64,000 nt of DNA from a virus, in IMG/VR virus record IMGVR_UViG_3300009177_000028, positions 124,001-188,000 of that record, one strand, 5' to 3'. This document shows, piece after piece, positions 50,711 to 58,509 of this stretch. Within the stretch, counting starts at the first letter, position 1, and the number at the start of each line of letters is the position of its first letter. Below the pieces are notes generated by a model. The model did not search any database, was not told where the DNA came from, and saw nothing but the letters and a program-made list of their open reading frames with translations. A program made the position numbers and the translations under genes.

Positions 50711-50893
50711 ATGCTGGTCATTCAGGTTCTTTGGTCGGATGGTTTCATTCATAACGAGTGGAACACCGACAAGGAAGATGAAAAGGCAATTCAGGAGGCG
50801 CGCGATCACCTTCAGGATCCTACCTTCGAGGGTGACTACATGCGCATCATCACGAGCGATGGTGAGCTGGTGTGGGATAGTCGGAACCAGTAA
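50711..50893 (+). CDS. Hypothetical acidic protein, 60 aa
   Basis: AAAGGAG eight bases before the ATG. Short alpha/beta protein (MLVIQVLWSDGFIHNEW). Unrecognised. Confidence 0.52.
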   Translation: MLVIQVLWSDGFIHNEWNTDKEDEKAIQEARDHLQDPTFEGDYMRIITSDGELVWDSRNQ

Positions 50894-50925
50894 ACGTTAC
50901 TCTCTGCGGAGAAGAAAGGCACGGT

Positions 50926-50953
50926 GGGACAACGTATACATATCAGATATAAT
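50926..50953 (+). promoter_or_regulatory. Putative sigma-70 promoter before receiver C
   Basis: TATAAT at 50,948-50,953 with a GGGACA-like -35 sixteen bases upstream, in an AT-rich 157-base gap that also holds the palindrome GGATAATATCC. Confidence 0.4.
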
Positions 50954-51050
50954 CCAAAACGCACAGCCAAAACTAAAACTTCGTAGTATATTGGGAGACA
51001 ATGTCAGATAGGATAATATCCTGTCGTAGTGTGTAAAAGGGGTAAGACTA

Positions 51051-51449
51051 ATGTATACTGTTATGATCGTGGAAGATGACGATGATCAAATAGTCCTACT
51101 GTCGGGTCTCATATCCTCCTTTGGATACCGTGTTCTGACCGCTCGTTCCAAAAAAGAAGCTATGTCTATCATTGACTCACATGTCAAGATAGATGTTCTC
51201 TTTACCGACTTCATGCTCGGAGATGGGACGGGAGGTGAGATTCTGGCCGAGATGCGGGAACGTCTCCCACGTATCATGACCATCCTTTACACTGGTGTAA
51301 CCAAGTTTCCTCCCAGTCTCAGTGGTGGGTTTGATGACTACCTAACCAAACCTGTCAATACAAGTGACCTTCGCTGCACCATTGCATCCTGCTTAGAGGT
51401 GCGCACGCAGCGACAGAGTGATGTGAAGAAGAGTGAACGAGCAGCCTGA
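51051..51449 (+). CDS. Stand-alone receiver domain protein C
   Basis: 132 residues: VEDDDD, phosphoacceptor in FTDFMLGDGTGG, Thr in LYTGVT, Lys in LTKPVN; short charged tail. It is closely similar to protein D in the LGDGTGxE segment. Confidence 0.86.
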   Translation: MYTVMIVEDDDDQIVLLSGLISSFGYRVLTARSKKEAMSIIDSHVKIDVLFTDFMLGDGTGGEILAEMRERLPRIMTILYTGVTKFPPSLSGGFDDYLTKPVNTSDLRCTIASCLEVRTQRQSDVKKSERAA

Positions 51450-51465
51450 AAGGAAGGATACGACC

Positions 51466-51648
51466 ATGAATTCAGTTACCATCAAACCGAGCAACAAGCG
51501 TTCCTTTCGTCTTACCATGCTGAATCCGCGCACCAAGGATCGTTTCACCTGCACGGTGGAAGGATTCACCAAGGTGGATGCGGAGAGGCGAGCACGTAAG
51601 CAGGCTCCCAACTTTTCGGTATGTGTGGAAGTTCAGGAGGCAGCTTGA
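51466..51648 (+). CDS. Hypothetical basic protein, 60 aa
   Basis: Basic beta-strand then helix (KRSFRLTMLNPRTKDRF, KVDAERRARKQAP). AAAGGAAGG upstream. Its TGA overlaps the TTG start of the next gene. Confidence 0.55.
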   Translation: MNSVTIKPSNKRSFRLTMLNPRTKDRFTCTVEGFTKVDAERRARKQAPNFSVCVEVQEAA

Positions 51649-51965
51649 ACAAGAAACTAATTGTGTTGATTGGTAGGCGCTGGTTCCAAAAGGGACCGGG
51701 TAATACCTACCACGACACGGAGATCATTGCTCAGGGTTTCAAAGGCGGAATCCTCCACCATCGAACCACCATGGATTACGGGTATGGAGATACCTACATC
51801 CAAACAGGTGCTCGCTGGTTGGAGGATCAAGGTGTGCTCAAGTTGGAGCGTTACTCCAATGGAGCAGTGGAGCCGCTCTGGCGCTACTGTCAGGACCACG
51901 GCATCAAACTGATTACTTCAGTGGTGGATGTGGGTTCCAGAAAGGAATTGAAGGAAGATGCCTAG
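51645..51965 (+). CDS. Hypothetical protein, 106 aa (TTG start)
   Basis: TTG start chosen because CAGGAGG lies five bases upstream and the codon overlaps the previous stop (TTGA). Mixed alpha/beta, ending SRKELKEDA. Unrecognised. Confidence 0.55.
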   Translation: MNKKLIVLIGRRWFQKGPGNTYHDTEIIAQGFKGGILHHRTTMDYGYGDTYIQTGARWLEDQGVLKLERYSNGAVEPLWRYCQDHGIKLITSVVDVGSRKELKEDA

Positions 51966-52134
51966 CTTCATATATCGGCCCGGACCTTACAGAGGTCCCT
52001 GGCCAGTGGAACCGTGCGCCTTCTGCGATGAGCCAACCACCTGTAAGAGCAGGTGTGGGAAGTTCTTTCATTGCAGTGTCTGTCAGTTCAACAAGGTCGA
52101 CAAGCGAACAAGGAAAGTGAAGGTAGCAGCATGA
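51958..52134 (+). CDS. Small Cys-rich zinc-binding protein, 58 aa
   Basis: ATG at 51,958 overlaps the end of the previous gene, with AAGGAAG upstream. CAFC, C-x3-C and CSVC (residues 20-42) give six Cys, enough for a zinc site; a basic tail KRTRKVKV follows. ATGA overlap with the next gene supports it as real. Confidence 0.6.
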   Translation: MPSFIYRPGPYRGPWPVEPCAFCDEPTTCKSRCGKFFHCSVCQFNKVDKRTRKVKVAA

Positions 52135-52352
52135 CTCCCAAGCGCGCACAAGAGATTATCCAGGCTGCTTACGACCGCTGCACCTGTGGTCCCTGGTGTG
52201 ACCAGTTGGACAAGGTGATGACGGATCAGGAAAGGAAGGAAGTCAACCAGGTGTGGGATACCATGCCAGGTGATACCAACTTCGTGGATGCCATCTACCG
52301 CATTGCTCGTACAGACGCGCCCAACTGGGCCATCAAGACAGGACGTGAATGA
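52131..52352 (+). CDS. Hypothetical protein, 73 aa
   Basis: ATGA-coupled. Helical with CTCGPWC near residue 18. Unrecognised. Confidence 0.55.
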   Translation: MTPKRAQEIIQAAYDRCTCGPWCDQLDKVMTDQERKEVNQVWDTMPGDTNFVDAIYRIARTDAPNWAIKTGRE

Positions 52353-52423
52353 AAGTACACACAATCAAGGGAAACATCACACACTGGGAAGAAGATCCTT
52401 ATCGGGAAAGGAGGCATAATTGA
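52349..52423 (+). CDS. Possible 24-aa coupled micro-ORF
   Basis: ATG overlaps the previous TGA and its own TGA overlaps the TTG start of receiver D. It begins MKVHTIKGNITHW and ends RERRHN. It may be a real peptide or only a bridge keeping ribosomes moving. Confidence 0.35.
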   Translation: MKVHTIKGNITHWEEDPYRERRHN

Positions 52424-52803
52424 CTACTCCAAACACAAACATCACTAAAGGTACGCTCATGGTGGTTGATGATGATGCAGATAACCTGGAGCTAATGGAG
52501 TTTTCCTTGCTCCATCAGGGTTACGAAGTCATCAAAGCAGCTTCCATGTGCGAGGCCGTGGAAACGTTCCGCAGCAGTCCGTACCCTATCCGTGCTCTGA
52601 TTACCGACTATTGGTTGGGAGACGGGACTGGAGCAGAGCTGGTCACACACCTAGGGGAGAGTGCTCCTAGTGTGAGGATTCTGGTCAGCGGAAGTTCAGA
52701 GATTCGTACCAATAGGACGTTTGATGCTTTTCTGGTCAAACCTGTCCTACCTAATAGGCTTCAGGAGATTCTAGCGGATCTCCTTCATGAGAGGGCGGTG
52801 TAG
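52420..52803 (+). CDS. Stand-alone receiver domain protein D (TTG start)
   Basis: 127 residues. TTG start with AAAGGAGG seven bases upstream. VVDDDAD, phosphoacceptor in ITDYWLGDGTGAE, Ser in LVSGSS and Lys in LVKPVL are all present. Followed one base after its stop by the next gene. Confidence 0.86.
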   Translation: MTTPNTNITKGTLMVVDDDADNLELMEFSLLHQGYEVIKAASMCEAVETFRSSPYPIRALITDYWLGDGTGAELVTHLGESAPSVRILVSGSSEIRTNRTFDAFLVKPVLPNRLQEILADLLHERAV

Positions 52804-52804
52804 T

Positions 52805-52999
52805 ATGTCGGCTTCTCAATTCGCAATTCAGTGTGTTCAACTCGCACAAGAAAGGATCAAGAAGATACTGTCAGACCAAACCATCAAAGTTCCAACGGAT
52901 GTGCGCAAGTCTTTGATGGATTCTTTCGATGACCTACATCGGGCCGATGTGTGCCTAAACATGAGAAAGGAGGATCACAATGAGGCAAAAGGGACCTAA
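52805..52999 (+). CDS. Hypothetical helical protein, 64 aa
   Basis: Two predicted helices (FAIQCVQLAQERIKKIL, VRKSLMDSFDDL). It overlaps the next gene by 20 bases. Unrecognised. Confidence 0.52.
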   Translation: MSASQFAIQCVQLAQERIKKILSDQTIKVPTDVRKSLMDSFDDLHRADVCLNMRKEDHNEAKGT

Positions 53000-53486
53000 G
53001 TTCTTCGTTTCCCGACAGAATTACTGGGGGATGTGTGAGGGAGATGGAACTATCGTAGAGGTCGCCCAAGGTGGTAGTGACTACGCCAACCCCGACATGC
53101 TCGGGGTTAGGTGGGCTCACCTGGGAGAGGGTAAGGAATTCTCGGATCCTCGGGAAGCGGTCGATGCTGCTATCGCTATCTGCGAAGAGTGGAAAAAGAC
53201 CGACCCCAACGCTCATGTGGCGATGGGTAGCACCATGGGTTTCACCATGTACTTCGAGTGGGAGGAGTACGATAGCCTACGCCAGAAGGCGGAGGAGTTG
53301 TACCAGAAGCTCCCGAAGTGCGATGAGTGTGGCGGCCTGATGGGTGATGAGACATTCACCCACGACTACGCACTTGGTACTGACGAGAAGTTCTGCCGGG
53401 AATACTGTGCGGAAGAGAACTACCGCAAGATCGTCATCCAAGACCAGGAAGACGCACAAGAGGAGGAAGGTGATGAAGAATCCTAA
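52980..53486 (+). CDS. Hypothetical protein with C-terminal Cys cluster, 168 aa
   Basis: AAAGGAGG precedes the ATG. Central alpha/beta part; CDECGG (about residue 121) with CREYC near 140 forms a likely zinc site; acidic tail. Unrecognised. Confidence 0.6.
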   Translation: MRQKGPKFFVSRQNYWGMCEGDGTIVEVAQGGSDYANPDMLGVRWAHLGEGKEFSDPREAVDAAIAICEEWKKTDPNAHVAMGSTMGFTMYFEWEEYDSLRQKAEELYQKLPKCDECGGLMGDETFTHDYALGTDEKFCREYCAEENYRKIVIQDQEDAQEEEGDEES

Positions 53487-53892
53487 ATTGCAGGAGGAGC
53501 TAACCAAACTCCTCAACTTGTCGGAGAGGGACCGCAACGATAAGCTCCGGCTTATCGAAGGTGAGCATCTTCTCGACTTGTTGGATGAGGAACGACATAA
53601 GTTCATGGACTCCAACAAGGGTTTCATGAATGCCATGTGCGATGAGCTGGTCGTACGTGGCATCTATCCCTCCAATGAAGGCAAGATCAACACCATCTAC
53701 CAGATGGTGAGTGGTTGGGGTGCACGGTGGCATGTGTGGTCGGGACCGTTCAACTGTCAGTTTTGCGGGACTGACCTGCGAGACCAGAAGGCGGGACCTC
53801 CCTTCAAACGTGAGATTGGCATCTACGATAGGGGACGTGACCGCACGGTTGCCTACCAATGCCCCGACTGTAAAAAGGAGTGGCCAAGATGA
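53473..53892 (+). CDS. Protein with C-terminal zinc ribbon, 139 aa
   Basis: Helical first 90 residues (LQEELTKLLNLSERDRNDKL), then CQFCGTDL (about 104) and CPDCKKEW at the end. GGAAGG upstream; overlaps the previous gene by 14 bases and the next by four (ATGA). Confidence 0.6.
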   Translation: MKNPKLQEELTKLLNLSERDRNDKLRLIEGEHLLDLLDEERHKFMDSNKGFMNAMCDELVVRGIYPSNEGKINTIYQMVSGWGARWHVWSGPFNCQFCGTDLRDQKAGPPFKREIGIYDRGRDRTVAYQCPDCKKEWPR

Positions 53893-54053
53893 ATCATCTC
53901 ACCTCTATTCGTCGAGCCTTCACCCAACTTCAGAAAGCCTACGATGTGGTCCAAAAGGAAGGGCGTAAGGCGGAGGCTATCCAACTGGTCCAATCTGCGG
54001 AACAGTATGTAGCTATGGCCAAGCATGTTCTTACCTCCGAAGAGGGTAAGTGA
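53889..54053 (+). CDS. Small helical protein, 54 aa
   Basis: ATG overlaps the previous stop. Almost entirely helical (RRAFTQLQKAYDVVQKEGRK, QSAEQYVAMAKHVL). Unrecognised, but the coupling and codon use support it. Confidence 0.55.
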   Translation: MNHLTSIRRAFTQLQKAYDVVQKEGRKAEAIQLVQSAEQYVAMAKHVLTSEEGK

Positions 54054-54055
54054 AC

Positions 54056-54376
54056 ATGCGTAAGGTGGAGCGTCTCAAGAGTGAAGCTCGGGAAGCTGCC
54101 CACAAAAGGGGACATCAACTCAAACCGTTTCTGAGAGACCCACTCAAGGATACCTCTCGGAAAGTCTACTCCACTGTCTGTCTCAATTGCGAGATGGGAG
54201 TGGTGGTAAACGATAGGCCGGCACCCAACGACATTGACATCAGTGGTGAGGCGGTGGCGCTCAACTGCAAGCGGGATGTTTCCAAGCTGCGCACTTCCTG
54301 TGTGCTGTGTGGAAACGAGATGGAAGGAAAGCGCCGGTGTCCCCTCTGTGGGGCACCGGAGGGAATCAAAGGATAA
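54056..54376 (+). CDS. Zinc-binding protein, 106 aa
   Basis: CLNC, a single Cys near 75, CVLCGN and CPLCGA give seven Cys in ribbon-like spacing. ATG at 54,056; a GTG at 54,050 overlapping the previous stop is possible. Unrecognised. Confidence 0.58.
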   Translation: MRKVERLKSEAREAAHKRGHQLKPFLRDPLKDTSRKVYSTVCLNCEMGVVVNDRPAPNDIDISGEAVALNCKRDVSKLRTSCVLCGNEMEGKRRCPLCGAPEGIKG

Positions 54377-54381
54377 GTCTT

Positions 54382-54424
54382 CCACGAATTGCTCATAAGC
54401 ATATTCGCTTATGGGCAAGGGTGG
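54382..54424 (+). repeat. CCAC-GTGG intergenic hairpin, copy 11
   Basis: CCACgaaTTGCTCATAAG pairs with CTTATGGGCAAggGTGG. Both the outer and inner stems differ from the other copies yet remain paired. It precedes the second MIKF membrane gene. Confidence 0.65.
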
Positions 54425-54454
54425 TGGAATTACCCACTAGAAAGGAAGTTGAAT

Positions 54455-54640
54455 ATGATCAAGTTCGCATTCGCCTTGTTTGTTCTTGGGTGTGTTTTCA
54501 TGTGCGGGAGTCGTCTTCTGGATCACTGGTTTCCCAGCTTGGCTCAGAAGGTAGCATTCGAGACACCACTCGGCCCCATCAACTGGCTACTCATCGGGAC
54601 ATGTACGCTCTGTTTCGGAGCTTACAAGATGATGAAGTAG
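54455..54640 (+). CDS. Small membrane protein, MIKF family copy 2
   Basis: 61 residues, two membrane helices, similar over its length to the protein at 39,407 (MIKF start, helix, short periplasmic part, helix, YK end). GAAAGGAAG upstream. Confidence 0.6.
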   Translation: MIKFAFALFVLGCVFMCGSRLLDHWFPSLAQKVAFETPLGPINWLLIGTCTLCFGAYKMMK

Positions 54641-54769
54641 GATGTTTCAGACATCTACTACATCCTTACAGTTGTGCATTCATTCCGATGTGGGAATCGC
54701 GCGTCAGCGCAGGGGTAACCACACCGTGAGGCGCTGGGTTCAATCTCAAGCCATGTAAGAGGTTCTACT
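54641..54769. other. Intergenic segment with a degenerate T-arm-like word
   Basis: Contains GAGGCGCTGGGTTCAATCTC, reminiscent of a tRNA variable loop plus T-arm and of the minihelix at 39.65 kb, but the stem has mismatches and no convincing acceptor, D-arm or anticodon arm can be drawn. No gene is seen. Confidence 0.35.
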
Positions 54770-55120
54770 ATGGGCGTCCAAGTTGAATTGAATTGGTGTA
54801 ACGTAGCGGTTGACATGCCCAACATGGGGCCTGGAGCCGACCGTGCGGGATGGTGGGTGGAATACTTAGAAGAGCTTACATTCCTAGGTAAGTACGAAGC
54901 AATCTTACAATACCTGGCATATGCCAAACGTAGTCGTGCACTTGAAATCATCAATAAAGCGCATGAGCAAGTCAAACGTGCGCGAGTTGAGGACAATAGA
55001 TCCAAGTCTGGTGTACAGAAAGCGGTTACTAGGGCAACTCTACCGGGCCCTAAGAAGACTTCACTTCCTACCAAGTCGGAGCCTTACTTCTATACCAAGA
55101 CGAACACCGGTACCAAGTAG
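54770..55120 (+). CDS. Hypothetical protein, 116 aa
   Basis: N-terminal VELNWCNVAVDMPNMGPGAD, central helices (LQYLAYAKRSRALEIINKA), basic disordered tail. AGAGG upstream. Unrecognised. Confidence 0.55.
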   Translation: MGVQVELNWCNVAVDMPNMGPGADRAGWWVEYLEELTFLGKYEAILQYLAYAKRSRALEIINKAHEQVKRARVEDNRSKSGVQKAVTRATLPGPKKTSLPTKSEPYFYTKTNTGTK

Positions 55121-55133
55121 AAAGGAACGAGTC

Positions 55134-55391
55134 ATGAGGTGGAACGCATACATCAATAGACGACTGAAGAATGGGGATATCGAGACCTCCAAAGAGGTAT
55201 TCGAGCTTCCGAATACGACCAGGGCCGATGGGCGCTTTGCCACCCTTCATGCTTCCAAGACCTACAACATGAACGAAGATGCGATTCTGTGCATTCCCGG
55301 TTGCACCATCGCATGCTCAGGTGAGAATCATACTCCTGAGTGTGATGAGAAGTATCATCCTTCTGCCCCCATCATTACCAAAGCTCGCTGA
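55134..55391 (+). CDS. Hypothetical protein, 85 aa
   Basis: AAAGGAACG upstream of the ATG. Basic start, four Cys with CIPGCTIAC near residue 55. Unrecognised. Confidence 0.55.
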   Translation: MRWNAYINRRLKNGDIETSKEVFELPNTTRADGRFATLHASKTYNMNEDAILCIPGCTIACSGENHTPECDEKYHPSAPIITKAR

Positions 55392-55404
55392 AAGGAAATA
55401 CATC

Positions 55405-55860
55405 ATGTCCAATCGACACGGAATCGACTTGATTCGTTACGCGGTTCACATGCTGGACCACTGTAATGAAAGTTTCAATCAGCGCTTTCATCGGGCGGAG
55501 GACTTGCTCAAGATTGCAAACGCATGTCAGCAGTCCAAGTGGGACTTCTACCCCGATCAGTGGGACGAGCAGCAGATTCAGGAGTGCCTGCTTTTCGGGC
55601 GTACACCTGATTGGGCAGAACGACAGGATGGGAAAATCTATCCTGTCTACCTGCATGATGGTCCAAAGGAGTTTCAGGTGGGAATTACCTGGACCATGAC
55701 GGCAACTGTCCCCATCCGCGCACACAACCTGGACGAAGCTCTCGATTGGGCGGAAGGTGATATGCCACTTCCGAACAATGGTGAGTATCTGGATGACTCT
55801 TTCGAGATTGACCAGGATACCACCAATGAGATGAATGCTGGCGAAAAGGAAGAAGGATGA
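55405..55860 (+). CDS. Hypothetical protein, 151 aa
   Basis: GAAAGGAAA upstream. Helical N-terminal half, then a strand-rich part (EFQVGITWTMTATVPIRAHN) followed by DEALDWAEG. Unrecognised; it overlaps the next gene by 26 bases. Confidence 0.57.
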   Translation: MSNRHGIDLIRYAVHMLDHCNESFNQRFHRAEDLLKIANACQQSKWDFYPDQWDEQQIQECLLFGRTPDWAERQDGKIYPVYLHDGPKEFQVGITWTMTATVPIRAHNLDEALDWAEGDMPLPNNGEYLDDSFEIDQDTTNEMNAGEKEEG

Positions 55861-56257
55861 GTTGGTAGACTACATTGTCGACCGAGATGAGCTAGCCAGG
55901 CGCTTTCAGGAAAGCACACGCCTATCAGAGGATAGGGTAAAGACGATTCGAGAAAGGGAAGCCCTACTGCGCGAATTGGGTAGGGTATGTGACCGCACAA
56001 GGTCTCTCATTGGTTCCCTGGATAAGGTATCTGCAAAGGAGGTGATTGAAAGTAATCGCACAATCAACCACGCCTTTCAGATTGCAACCAAAAGGCCCGA
56101 AAACTGCGTAATGAAAACGTGCAGTTGTGGGCGAGTCATCGCACCATCTGAGTGGTTTCAACTCAACCTGGTTGGTTATCAGTCGACCCAATCTATTGGA
56201 GGAGAACTGCGCAACTGTAGTTGTCAATCTACCCTCCTTGTCATTACTAAAAGGTAA
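55835..56257 (+). CDS. Coiled-coil zinc-knuckle protein, 140 aa
   Basis: Charged coiled coil (about residues 8-70: RVKTIREREALLRELGRV), then CSCGRVIAPSEWF and NCSCQS giving four Cys. The start is uncertain: the ATG lies within the previous gene and lacks a strong ribosome site. Confidence 0.5.
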   Translation: MLAKRKKDELVDYIVDRDELARRFQESTRLSEDRVKTIREREALLRELGRVCDRTRSLIGSLDKVSAKEVIESNRTINHAFQIATKRPENCVMKTCSCGRVIAPSEWFQLNLVGYQSTQSIGGELRNCSCQSTLLVITKR

Positions 56258-56263
56258 AAAGGT

Positions 56264-56294
56264 AATTGACTTTGCACCAAGTCAATTCATAATT
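56264..56294 (+). promoter_or_regulatory. Promoter with overlapping 9-bp operator palindrome
   Basis: TTGACT (56,266) and ATAATT (56,289) are 17 bases apart. The -35 lies inside a perfect inverted repeat AATTGACTT-TGCACC-AAGTCAATT, an arrangement typical of repressor control. The ATG of the next gene is 19 bases further on. Confidence 0.55.
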
Positions 56295-56312
56295 AGGTGA
56301 AGGGAGCCGAAC

Positions 56313-57695
56313 ATGGACAACGAAACTCGCGTTTTCAAGATTCCTTCCGATAACTTGGGAGTCCTGGAAGAGAAGTTCAAAAAGCTTGCTCGGCGAGCCA
56401 AGAAGCTCAACCTTCCTGCACCTACCTTCACCGAGATCAAGGTGGAGCGTATTCAAAAGAAGAACCCCCATACCGACATGGTGGAGCGTACGTACCTCCT
56501 TCACCACATTACGGTCGACTCTGGTTGTGCAGTTGTGAAGGTTCAGGGTTGGACCTTCATTGCTACCATTCAGCACACCGAAGAAGGGAACATCATCCGC
56601 AAGGTGGGGAGGGCGGAGATCCCGGTGCAGTATCGTACTGTCACCAACTTGTGTGAGCACTGTAATACCAACCGCTATCGCAAGGATACCTACATCCTTT
56701 CCCATGAGGATGGTTCCTACAAGCAGGTTGGTCGTAACTGCTTGGCTGACTTTTTCGGACATGATGCTCTCATGTACGCCGAGCGCGCCCAGTACCTGAC
56801 GGACCTGGACGCACTTGGTGAGAGCATGGAAGACGAGATGGGATTCGGGGGTGGAGGTGGTCCGTCCTACGAGCCTCTGGAGACATACCTGGGATATGTC
56901 GCCGAGTGTATCAAGCTGGACGGCTGGATGAGCCGAGGTAAGGCGCGCGAGCTGAACATGGAGGGATGTGCGACCTGCGAGATTGCGCAGAAGCACCTAC
57001 ATCCTCGGCTTGCTGGGCCTCACTTCAAGCCGATGTTTTCCTCACCTTCTCCCGAGTCTTTCCAGGTGGGAGAGGCTGCCATCGAGTGGGCGGCTGACAT
57101 CGAAGGTGAGGAAATTCCCGACTACCTCCACAACATTCGCACCATTGCCCGCAGGTGTGTTTACGAGGGACGCGACATGGGCCTTGCGGCCAGCATTGTT
57201 GCCGCGTATCAACGACACCTCAGTACCCTTCGGTGGAAGGAGCTTCAGGCCAAGCGTGCGGAAATTGCCCAGCATGTGGGCAATGTGGGAGATCGTGTGC
57301 GCATGAAGGTAATGGTGGAGAAGGTGGTTCAATGTGATAGCCAGTGGGGCACTTCACACCTTCATATCATGTCGGATGACAACGGCAACGTTTTCATCTG
57401 GTTTGCTTCTTCGGGCGCGCATGAGACGGGGAGCGAGATCATCCTGAAGGGGACCATCAAAAAGCACGATGTGCGAGATGGTGTCAAGCAGAATGTTTTG
57501 ACCCGCTGTGAGGAAGTGGAATTGAAAACCTACTTCGTTATGGTGGATGATACCAAGTACACCTTCCAAGCTGAAAAGGAGTTGGAGGTGCGCAAGCTCC
57601 TGCGTGAGAAGTTGGGCGTAGCGAAGCTGCCCAAGGGTACGCGCATCATCGAAGATGTCCCGCAGGTGGTGTCGGAAGAAAGGGTGGCGGTGTAA
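56313..57695 (+). CDS. Conserved phage/plasmid protein with zinc finger and C-terminal beta domain, 460 aa
   Basis: The largest gene of the right half. CEHCNTNRYRKDTYIL (about residues 112-127) with VGRNCLADFFG (about 138-148) forms a zinc-finger-like region; CATCE lies near 227. The C-terminal part (VMVEKVVQCDSQWGTSHLHI, FIWFASSG, ILKGTIKKHDVRDGVKQNVL) looks like an OB-type nucleic-acid-binding fold. I recall similar proteins in mobile elements without assigned function. It has its own operator-promoter. GAAGGGAG upstream. Confidence 0.65.
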   Translation: MDNETRVFKIPSDNLGVLEEKFKKLARRAKKLNLPAPTFTEIKVERIQKKNPHTDMVERTYLLHHITVDSGCAVVKVQGWTFIATIQHTEEGNIIRKVGRAEIPVQYRTVTNLCEHCNTNRYRKDTYILSHEDGSYKQVGRNCLADFFGHDALMYAERAQYLTDLDALGESMEDEMGFGGGGGPSYEPLETYLGYVAECIKLDGWMSRGKARELNMEGCATCEIAQKHLHPRLAGPHFKPMFSSPSPESFQVGEAAIEWAADIEGEEIPDYLHNIRTIARRCVYEGRDMGLAASIVAAYQRHLSTLRWKELQAKRAEIAQHVGNVGDRVRMKVMVEKVVQCDSQWGTSHLHIMSDDNGNVFIWFASSGAHETGSEIILKGTIKKHDVRDGVKQNVLTRCEEVELKTYFVMVDDTKYTFQAEKELEVRKLLREKLGVAKLPKGTRIIEDVPQVVSEERVAV

Positions 57696-57889
57696 TGAAA
57701 TTGGAGTTGCGAGACCCGGGTATGCATCCACTCACATTGGATGTAATTACTTTTGACGATGTGGTAATGAATCTTCGTAAATATAACACGGACTTCACTA
57801 CCGCTTTTCTTTCAAGAGACGGAGTTGTATTCATGAATGCTCGGCGTCAGGTGGGCGACCGCACCTGGAACATTAGGCTCACAACATAG
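57695..57889 (+). CDS. Hypothetical protein, 64 aa
   Basis: Coupled to the previous gene (TAATG). Alpha/beta, unrecognised; AT-richer codons than its neighbours. Confidence 0.5.
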   Translation: MKLELRDPGMHPLTLDVITFDDVVMNLRKYNTDFTTAFLSRDGVVFMNARRQVGDRTWNIRLTT

Positions 57890-57898
57890 CGGGGTGTA

Positions 57899-58111
57899 AT
57901 GAATCACAATCAGATTCAGGAGATTGCGACCAAGTATGATCTTGGTCGCGTTCACTTTCAATACAACATCGCTCAGAATACGGGGCGAGAGTTTGAAGTA
58001 GGATATGTGACGGTGGATGGTAGGAGGGAGTTGTTCTGTAAACGACAACCCAATACCAATCCCGACCAATTCTATCTCTGTAATGAATTCCGCAAACTGG
58101 AGGAGGCGTGA
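57899..58111 (+). CDS. Hypothetical protein, 70 aa
   Basis: Short alpha/beta protein (IQEIATKYDLGRVHF). Weak ribosome site. Its stop overlaps the next start (GTGA). Unrecognised. Confidence 0.52.
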   Translation: MNHNQIQEIATKYDLGRVHFQYNIAQNTGREFEVGYVTVDGRRELFCKRQPNTNPDQFYLCNEFRKLEEA

Positions 58112-58503
58112 CTATGGATAAGCTGGAGTGGGGAATCAACCCCGAGGGTGAGAAGGCCATTGCTTACGGCGCACGAGCTATCTACAATGGGCCGGGCACG
58201 TTGGATCTCCTCTGGGATCGTCAGTGCATGGTGGGTGGGGAGCCGGGGCAACGTGAGGAATTCTGTAAGTTCCTCAATGAGTACGGCATACCTGCAATCA
58301 AGGATCTCACCAAGAAGGAGTTTCTGCGCGGAAGTGAGGACCGACAGTTGCATACCCAGCTTCACGGCTGGCATATCACGGTGAGCCCGAAAGGTTCCTG
58401 TGGATATCTCTACATCGGTGTCTTTCCTGTGGATAACGGAGACCCGAACTACATTCCCGCACCTGTCCCTTCTCCCAAGGTGAAGTCCAGCAAACGAAGG
58501 TAG
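58108..58503 (+). CDS. Hypothetical protein, 131 aa
   Basis: GTG at 58,108 overlaps the previous TGA; an ATG at 58,114 also fits the GGAGGAGG site. Mixed fold with a basic tail KVKSSKRR. Unrecognised. Confidence 0.55.
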   Translation: MTMDKLEWGINPEGEKAIAYGARAIYNGPGTLDLLWDRQCMVGGEPGQREEFCKFLNEYGIPAIKDLTKKEFLRGSEDRQLHTQLHGWHITVSPKGSCGYLYIGVFPVDNGDPNYIPAPVPSPKVKSSKRR

Positions 58504-58509
58504 GTAGAT

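Noticed and set aside
38561-54424. Integron attC sites
   Set aside because: The repeats are imperfect hairpins with CCTAC/GTAGG ends, not the RYYYAAC/GTTRRRY core of attC, and no integrase is present in the window.
54660-54755. A complete tRNA gene
   Set aside because: A T-arm-like word is present, but the T-stem has a mismatch, and no consistent acceptor, D-arm or anticodon arm can be drawn.
56247-56996. 249-codon open frame on the minus strand
   Set aside because: Fully antisense to the 460-residue gene, which has an operator-promoter, ribosome site and zinc-finger pattern.
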